From assembly GCA_007123575.1 (NCBI GenBank), contig SKKV01000082.1:1-9475 (forward strand): a stretch of 9,475 nt of DNA. Reading direction: 5' to 3'. The first letter of the stretch is position 1. Every line of letters begins with the position of its first letter. The position numbers were made by a program, and so were the translations under genes. Under the pieces are notes generated by a model. It saw nothing but the letters and a program-made list of their open reading frames with translations, made no database searches and had not been told where the DNA came from. The stretch comes from Wenzhouxiangella sp. (GTDB lineage: Bacteria; Pseudomonadota; Gammaproteobacteria; Xanthomonadales; Wenzhouxiangellaceae). This document shows positions 5,670-9,475 of this stretch, piece by piece.

Positions 5670-7457
5670 TCAGTAAGTCCGCGCTTTCAGCGCAACGACC
5701 TCGACGTCGTCACTCAAGGTGTACATGTGAACCGGGCGGTAGTCGAGCTTTGTTTTGCCGGACTCGTCCATCCAGATCAAGCTGTGCTTGTGCCAGTTGT
5801 CGTCATCTCGATCCGGATAGTCTTCATGAGCGTGGGCGCCGCGGCTTTCCTTGCGATTTTCGGCAGACACCATGGTGGTCACGGCGTTGCCGAGCAGGTT
5901 GCGCAGCTCCAGGGTTTCGACCAGGTCCGAGTTCCAGACCATGGAACGGTCGCTGACCTTGACGCTTTCAAACTCGGCGTTGACCTTGGCAATCCGCTCG
6001 CAGCCGTTTTTCAGCGACTCGGAGGTACGGAACACGGCCGCGTCTTCCTGCATCACCTGCTGCATCTGGTCGCGAATCGTCGCCGTGGGCGTGTCGCCCG
6101 AGGCATGGCGAACGCGATCAAATTCGCCAACCAGGCTGTCGACGATGTCCTTGCTCAAGGTCTTGTGCGACTGGCCCGGCTTGATCGTTGCACCGCAGCG
6201 TTTTGCCACGGCCCGACCAAACACGATCAGGTCAAGCAGCGAGTTCGAGCCGAGGCGGTTGGCGCCATGCACGGAAACGCAGGCCGCCTCGCCAATGGCA
6301 TACAGGCCGGGCACGACCGCGTCGGGGTCGCCGTCTTTCAGGGTGACGACTTCGCCGTGGTAGTTGGTCGGTATACCGCCCATGTTGTAATGCACGGTAG
6401 GCAGTACCGGAATCGGCTCCTTGGTGACGTCGACGCCGGCGAAAATCTTCGCGGTTTCGGCAATGCCGGGCAGGCGCTCGTGAATCACATCACCGCCGAG
6501 GTGCTGCAGGTTCAGGTGAATATGGTCGTTCTTGCCGCCGACACCGCGTCCTTCGCGAATCTCGATAGTCATGGAGCGGGACACCACGTCGCGCGAGGCC
6601 AGATCCTTGGCGTTGGGTGCGTAGCGTTCCATGAAGCGCTCGCCTTCGGAGTTGGTCAGATAACCGCCCTCCCCGCGCACGCCTTCGGTAATCAGGCAGC
6701 CCGCGCCGTAGACGCCGGTGGGGTGAAACTGGACAAACTCCATATCCTGCAGCGGCAAACCGGCGCGCAGGACCATGCCGTTGCCGTCGCCGGTACAGGT
6801 ATGGGCCGAGGTGCAGGAGAAATAGGCGCGACCGTAACCGCCGGTGGCCAGAATAACGGCATGGGCGCGGAATTCGTGCAGGGTGCCCGTGGCCAGATCC
6901 CAGGCCAGGACGCCGCGGCAGACGCCGTCGTCCATGATCAAGTCAAGGGCGAAGTACTCGATGAAAAACTGCGCGTCGTGCTTCAGCGACTGCTGGTAGA
7001 GCGTGTGCAGGATGGCATGTCCGGTGCGGTCGGCGGCAGCGCAGGTGCGCTGGGCCGTACCTTCGCCAAAGCGGGTCGTCATGCCACCGAAGGGACGCTG
7101 GTAAATCTTGCCGTCTTCGGTACGCGAGAAAGGCACGCCGAAGTGCTCCAGCTCGATCACCGATGGGATGGCCTCGCGGCACATGTACTCGATTGCATCC
7201 TGGTCGCCGAGCCAGTCGGAGCCCTTGACCGTGTCATACATGTGCCAGCGCCAGTCATCCTCGCCCATGTTGCCGAGCGCGGCACTCATCCCGCCCTGGG
7301 CGGCCACCGTGTGCGAGCGGGTCGGAAACACCTTGGTAATGCAGGCGGTGGTCAGGCCGGTCGCAGCCAGGCCCATGGTGGCGCGCAATCCGGCGCCGCC
7401 GGCGCCGATCACCAGAACGTCGTACTCGTGCTTGGTAATGTCGTAGGACTTGCTCAA
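5670..7457 (-). CDS. sdhA: Succinate dehydrogenase flavoprotein subunit SdhA
   Basis: SdhA oxidises succinate to fumarate using covalently bound FAD. Counting 595 residues from TTG 7457, visible features are the FAD-binding GAGGAG (18-23), the FAD-linking His49 in FPTRSHTVAAQGG, H245 in FHPTG, TEGVRGEGG (257-265), the catalytic Arg289 in ASRDVVSRS, H356 in TVHYNMGG, and R401 in HGANRLGSNSLLD. These correspond to E. coli H45, H242, R286, H354 and R399. The frame can open at TTG 7463 or TTG 7457. The second is preferred because GGAG at 7468-7465 is seven bases from it and only one base from the first. No ATG occurs before the FAD-binding fold. sdhD stops 2 bp upstream, so translation is probably coupled. 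Confidence 0.97.
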   Translation of the reverse strand: MSKSYDITKHEYDVLVIGAGGAGLRATMGLAATGLTTACITKVFPTRSHTVAAQGGMSAALGNMGEDDWRWHMYDTVKGSDWLGDQDAIEYMCREAIPSVIELEHFGVPFSRTEDGKIYQRPFGGMTTRFGEGTAQRTCAAADRTGHAILHTLYQQSLKHDAQFFIEYFALDLIMDDGVCRGVLAWDLATGTLHEFRAHAVILATGGYGRAYFSCTSAHTCTGDGNGMVLRAGLPLQDMEFVQFHPTGVYGAGCLITEGVRGEGGYLTNSEGERFMERYAPNAKDLASRDVVSRSMTIEIREGRGVGGKNDHIHLNLQHLGGDVIHERLPGIAETAKIFAGVDVTKEPIPVLPTVHYNMGGIPTNYHGEVVTLKDGDPDAVVPGLYAIGEAACVSVHGANRLGSNSLLDLIVFGRAVAKRCGATIKPGQSHKTLSKDIVDSLVGEFDRVRHASGDTPTATIRDQMQQVMQEDAAVFRTSESLKNGCERIAKVNAEFESVKVSDRSMVWNSDLVETLELRNLLGNAVTTMVSAENRKESRGAHAHEDYPDRDDDNWHKHSLIWMDESGKTKLDYRPVHMYTLSDDVEVVALKARTY

Positions 7458-7459
7458 AA

Positions 7460-7840
7460 TCAATCTCCAAAAGCCACTTTCAGAATGGCGATAACGGCAA
7501 GCAGGCCGCCGATGATGGTCGCCAGTTTGACCAGCACCTGCAGGGAGACCTCCGCAAACCGCTGGTGAATGTAGTCTTCAATCACCACCTGCAGGCCGAG
7601 CTTGCCGTGGTAGAGCGAGGTCACAACGAACAGAATCGCCATGGCCGCGTTGAACGGCGAAGACAACCACTGACTGGCCGCCGCATGGTCTGCGCCAACC
7701 AGCGAGGCCAGGGCGTAGACCAGCCAAACGGTCAACAGGGCCAGCAAGATGGCGGTAAAGCGCTGTGACCACCAATGGCTGACGCCATCGCCGGCAGCGC
7801 CGTGGTTGTGGGCATTGGCCAGGGGGTTACGCAGGTTCAT
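7460..7840 (-). CDS. sdhD: Succinate dehydrogenase membrane anchor subunit SdhD
   Basis: SdhD is one of two membrane anchors that bind heme b and form the quinone site of complex II. The 126-residue protein has three hydrophobic segments (about 28-48, 63-80 and 101-121). LYHGKLGLQVVIEDYIH contains the probable heme ligand H78 and the quinone-site pair D89-Y90. The IEDYIH ending fits the alphaproteobacterial/mitochondrial-type subunit. ATG 7840 is chosen over an upstream extension because a strong GGAGGA (7851-7846) lies five bases before it and the protein begins MNLRNPLANA. The ATG overlaps the sdhC stop in an ATGA arrangement, and the stop lies 2 bp from the sdhA start. Confidence 0.93.
   Translation of the reverse strand: MNLRNPLANAHNHGAAGDGVSHWWSQRFTAILLALLTVWLVYALASLVGADHAAASQWLSSPFNAAMAILFVVTSLYHGKLGLQVVIEDYIHQRFAEVSLQVLVKLATIIGGLLAVIAILKVAFGD
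7465..7468 (-). promoter_or_regulatory. Shine-Dalgarno sequence deciding the sdhA TTG start
   Basis: GGAG on the minus strand lies inside the last codons of sdhD. It is seven bases before TTG 7457 and one base before TTG 7463. This favours 7457 as the sdhA start, although TTG 7463 would overlap the sdhD stop in a TTGA arrangement. Confidence 0.65.
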
Positions 7841-8214
7841 AGCAATCCTCCCCAGATGGCGGCGGTCAGGATGACGGACAAAATGACCACCGCCCAGCCC
7901 GAAGCGTAGGCACCGCGCAGGTCGAGCAGCCAGCCGGCGTCCCAGAACAGATGCCGGATGCCGTTCAATAGATGGAAAAACAGGCAAAAACTCCAGACCG
8001 CCAGTCCAAGCAGCGCCACCGGGTGGGCCAGTGCACTGGTCAGCTGGTCGAATCGTTCCGGCCCGCTAGCCAGGGCCAGCAACCAAAACACCACCACGAC
8101 CGAGCCTGCGCTGAGCACGATGCCGGTGATTCGATGAGAAATGGACAGCACCGAGGTCAATTGCGGCCGATAGACCTGTAGATGCGGAGAGAGCGGTCGG
8201 TTATCCGTCGCCAT
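7837..8214 (-). CDS. sdhC: Succinate dehydrogenase cytochrome b556 subunit SdhC
   Basis: SdhC is the second heme- and quinone-binding anchor of complex II. The 125-residue protein starts with RPLSPHLQVYRPQLTSVLSI, then SHRITGIVLSAG. S24 and R28 match the quinone-site residues S27 and R31 of E. coli. FHLLNGIRHLFWDAG carries the probable heme ligand H81 and the conserved H88. Three membrane helices lie at about 29-50, 63-86 and 104-124. ATG 8214 is preferred over TTG 8253 because homologues start just before RPLSPH, and the extension would run into the stop of the preceding small gene. The upstream GAGA is a weak ribosome site. The gene lies 35 bp after the SDHAF4-like gene and overlaps sdhD by 4 bp. 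Confidence 0.95.
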   Translation of the reverse strand: MATDNRPLSPHLQVYRPQLTSVLSISHRITGIVLSAGSVVVVFWLLALASGPERFDQLTSALAHPVALLGLAVWSFCLFFHLLNGIRHLFWDAGWLLDLRGAYASGWAVVILSVILTAAIWGGLL

Positions 8215-8249
8215 TTTTTGTCTCGCTTGTGTGTACTTTGATGATTTCG

Positions 8250-8417
8250 TCAAAAATCGATACAGCGACCGTTCTTCTCCCAGTCACCGTATCGGGTAGG
8301 CTCCAGGCCGTCCTTACGACCCCCGACTTCTCGAGGCCCCTTGGAACTTTCTCGAGTGGGCTGGTTCTGTGTGTTAACGGTCGAGCCGGATTGTTGCTTG
8401 CTTTTTGGTTCCGACAT
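8250..8417 (-). CDS. DUF1674 small protein, homologue of succinate dehydrogenase assembly factor 4
   Basis: A 55-residue protein ending EPTRYGDWEKNGRCIDF (39-55), preceded by GPREVGGRKDG. This is the conserved C-terminal signature of DUF1674/SDHAF4; human SDHAF4 ends almost identically. In mitochondria SDHAF4 binds flavinylated SdhA, limits its oxidant production and promotes joining with SdhB; the bacterial role is inferred from that. The N-terminal 25 residues are polar and low in complexity, as in other members. ATG 8417 is the best start; an AAGAGG at 8435-8430 is 12 bases upstream, rather far, and a possible -10 box would put transcription almost at the ATG. It is the first gene of the sdh operon, 35 bp before sdhC, with 41 bp between its start codon and that of divergent ygfZ. 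Confidence 0.9.
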   Translation of the reverse strand: MSEPKSKQQSGSTVNTQNQPTRESSKGPREVGGRKDGLEPTRYGDWEKNGRCIDF

Positions 8418-8420
8418 AAT
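8391..8420 (+). promoter_or_regulatory. Possible ygfZ promoter
   Basis: CATAAT at 8415-8420 matches five of six bases of the sigma-70 -10 box. TTGTTG at 8391-8396, 18 bases upstream, is a weak -35 (three of six). Transcription would start near 8427 and leave a leader of about 32 bases before ATG 8459. The element lies within the start of the SDHAF4-like gene on the other strand. Confidence 0.35.
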
Positions 8421-8423
8421 GGA

Positions 8424-8451
8424 ATTGTACCTCTTGATTGGTGACTGTCCC
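8424..8451 (-). promoter_or_regulatory. Possible sdh operon promoter
   Basis: On the minus strand TACAAT (8429-8424) matches five of six -10 bases. GGGACA (8451-8446), 16 bases upstream, matches four of six -35 bases. The predicted start is near 8417, the A of the SDHAF4-like ATG, which would give a leaderless first gene. It sits back to back with the possible ygfZ -10 box. Confidence 0.35.
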
Positions 8452-8458
8452 AGTTCAA

Positions 8459-9271
8459 ATGACAAATACTTTCGATATTCCTTATCTATCCGGATTTCAT
8501 CTGGAAGGCCCGGACGCGATGGCGTTTTGCCAAAACCAGTTCACCTTCGACGCACGCCTGATCGAACCGCAAGCTTGGCGTCCAGGTGCCTGGTGCGATA
8601 TCAAGGGCCGATGCTTGATAGTTATTCTCGCAAAAGGCGATGAAGACCGGGTAGAGCTGGTCATCCCCACCAGCCAAAGTCAGTTGGTGGACCGTCTGCG
8701 GATGTTTTCAATCGGCCACAAGGTGCAATTCGGACCCGTCATTGGTGCGCGCGGCAGCTTTTCCGAATTCGAAGGGGCTTCGATCATGCCTGGCCCCGAG
8801 AAGCGCTTTCTGGCGCTGGATAATGATCAGGCCCCAGATCAACCGGGGCTGGTCCAGCGCTGGCGCCGCGCCGATATCAAAACGCCGATTACCTGGCTCC
8901 AACCAGCCTCATCGGGACAACATCTCCCCCAGTTTCTCGGCCTGGAGGACAATGGGGGGCTGAGTTTCACCAAGGGTTGCTTTCCCGGCCAGGAGGTCGT
9001 CGCGAGAGTGCACTACCTGGGCAAGGTCAAGCGCCATCTGCTGGGATTCACGCTTGACGATCACGCCATCCAGCCACCTGCCCCCGGCGCCCGACTTATC
9101 GATCAGGCAGGCAACGAAGGGGGAGCGGTGGTCGACAGCATGGCCACGGCTGACGGCGCGATCATCGGTCTGGCCGTCTGTCCAGTGGCCGTTCAGCCCG
9201 GCTCGACCTTGCAAACAGCGAGCGAGACCCAGGCCCAGATCCTCAAGATGGCGCTACCAACAAGTCTATGA
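8459..9271 (+). CDS. ygfZ: Folate-binding Fe-S cluster maturation protein YgfZ
   Basis: YgfZ (COG0354, related to mitochondrial IBA57 and to the GcvT fold) is a tetrahydrofolate-binding protein that helps build or repair certain Fe-S clusters. The 270-residue protein carries the signature K172-G-C174-F-P-G-Q-E179 followed by VVARVHYLGKVKRHL, with the key cysteine C174. The N-terminal half is divergent, as usual for the family. ATG 8459 is chosen as the first ATG; TTG 8438 and GTG 8441 are in frame upstream, and none has a clear Shine-Dalgarno sequence. It is divergent from the sdh operon. In E. coli ygfZ is also divergent from ygfY(sdhE)-ygfX; here the sdh genes lie between them. SdhB, with three clusters, is an obvious candidate client, but this is inference. 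Confidence 0.92.
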   Translation: MTNTFDIPYLSGFHLEGPDAMAFCQNQFTFDARLIEPQAWRPGAWCDIKGRCLIVILAKGDEDRVELVIPTSQSQLVDRLRMFSIGHKVQFGPVIGARGSFSEFEGASIMPGPEKRFLALDNDQAPDQPGLVQRWRRADIKTPITWLQPASSGQHLPQFLGLEDNGGLSFTKGCFPGQEVVARVHYLGKVKRHLLGFTLDDHAIQPPAPGARLIDQAGNEGGAVVDSMATADGAIIGLAVCPVAVQPGSTLQTASETQAQILKMALPTSL

Positions 9272-9337
9272 TAGTATCCAGCAAACAAGTGCGTCTCTAA
9301 AACATCCCATAATCATTGAGTTAAAGGGGTAAGTTGA

Positions 9338-9475
9338 ATGAAAATCTCGATGAAGGTGCTAACTTGCCTTGCTTTTTTGTTCGGGGCGACCCTGGTCTGG
9401 GCGCAAGCGGTCGAGCCAGAGATCGAATCAGAGATCGAATCAGAGATCGAATCAGAGATCGAATCAGAGATCGAA
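9338..9475 (+). CDS. Predicted secreted protein with EIES tandem repeats (3' end outside window)
   Basis: Forty-six codons are visible from ATG 9338, preceded by a good AAAGGGG ribosome site at 9323-9329, eight bases upstream. The N-terminus is a classic signal peptide: basic M1-K6, a hydrophobic core from about 7 to 20, and a likely signal peptidase I site after A22 (VWA) or A24 (AQA). C10 lies inside the core and is not a lipobox. The mature part begins VEPE and then repeats EIES without change up to the window edge, making it strongly acidic. The gene follows ygfZ by 66 bp in the same direction; a CATAAT at 9308-9313 could be a -10 box but no matching -35 is seen. I do not recognise the family, and the function cannot be judged from this fragment. 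Confidence 0.75.
   Translation, partial: MKISMKVLTCLAFLFGATLVWAQAVEPEIESEIESEIESEIESEIE
9419..9475 (+). repeat. 12-bp perfect tandem repeat encoding EIES
   Basis: Four complete identical 12-bp units (9419-9430, 9431-9442, 9443-9454, 9455-9466) and nine bases of a fifth run into the window edge. Each unit reads GAG ATC GAA TCA and contains one GATC. The length is a multiple of three, so gain or loss of units changes protein length without shifting the frame. The full copy number is unknown. Confidence 0.95.

Noticed and set aside
5586..7568. A 660-codon open frame on the plus strand opposite sdhA
   Set aside because: It is antisense to a clear SdhA with all catalytic residues, has no ribosome site and no recognisable motif. 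Long antisense frames are expected opposite GC-rich genes.
8328..8356. TTCTCGAG repeated 21 bp apart, a possible operator
   Set aside because: Both copies lie inside the SDHAF4-like gene and encode two Arg-Glu pairs, so coding explains them well enough.

Overview
The window looks like a chromosomal stretch from a GC-rich gammaproteobacterium, plausibly of the Xanthomonadales/Chromatiales neighbourhood (a Wenzhouxiangella-like lineage is a guess). Reasons: a type IV pilus PilU, a GspF, FtsEX, a mitochondrial/alphaproteobacterial-type SdhB and SdhA, and the gammaproteobacterial neighbours SdhE-YgfX and YgfZ. No rRNA, tRNA, CRISPR array or insertion sequence was seen.

Layout. (1) 1-407, plus strand: 3' end of a type II secretion inner-membrane gene (gspF). 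(2) 408-1150: a repeat-rich island with a small PD-(D/E)XK-like GxxExxY gene (668-1069) between copies of a 25-26 bp repeat. (3) 1151-2792, plus strand: ftsE and ftsX, overlapping by 11 bp, the ABC-type regulator of septal peptidoglycan hydrolases. (4) 2799-3899, minus strand: pilU, a twitching-motility ATPase, tail-to-tail with ftsX only 6 bp away. (5) 3900-4181: non-coding, with another inverted pair of the same repeat. (6) 8417 down to 4182, minus strand: a compact succinate dehydrogenase operon in the order sdhAF4-like, sdhC, sdhD, sdhA, sdhB, sdhE, ygfX. (7) 8459-9271, plus strand: ygfZ, divergent from the operon. (8) 9338-9475, plus strand: start of a secreted protein made of EIES repeats, cut by the window edge.

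Functionally the right half is a complex II assembly island. It holds four structural subunits, a flavinylation factor (SdhE), a small homologue of the eukaryotic assembly factor SDHAF4 in a 55-codon gene before sdhC, and an iron-sulfur maturation protein (YgfZ) transcribed divergently. The SDHAF4-like gene and ygfZ have only 41 bp between start codons, so their promoters must overlap each other or the coding sequences.

The least explained structure is the dispersed repeat. Seven copies are present (five around the GxxExxY gene, two about 3 kb away). After orienting them alike, they fit three tandem units of CTTNGCGN, and 15 of 16 differences from the commonest copy fall on every fourth base. 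Most of the rest is ordinary housekeeping sequence.
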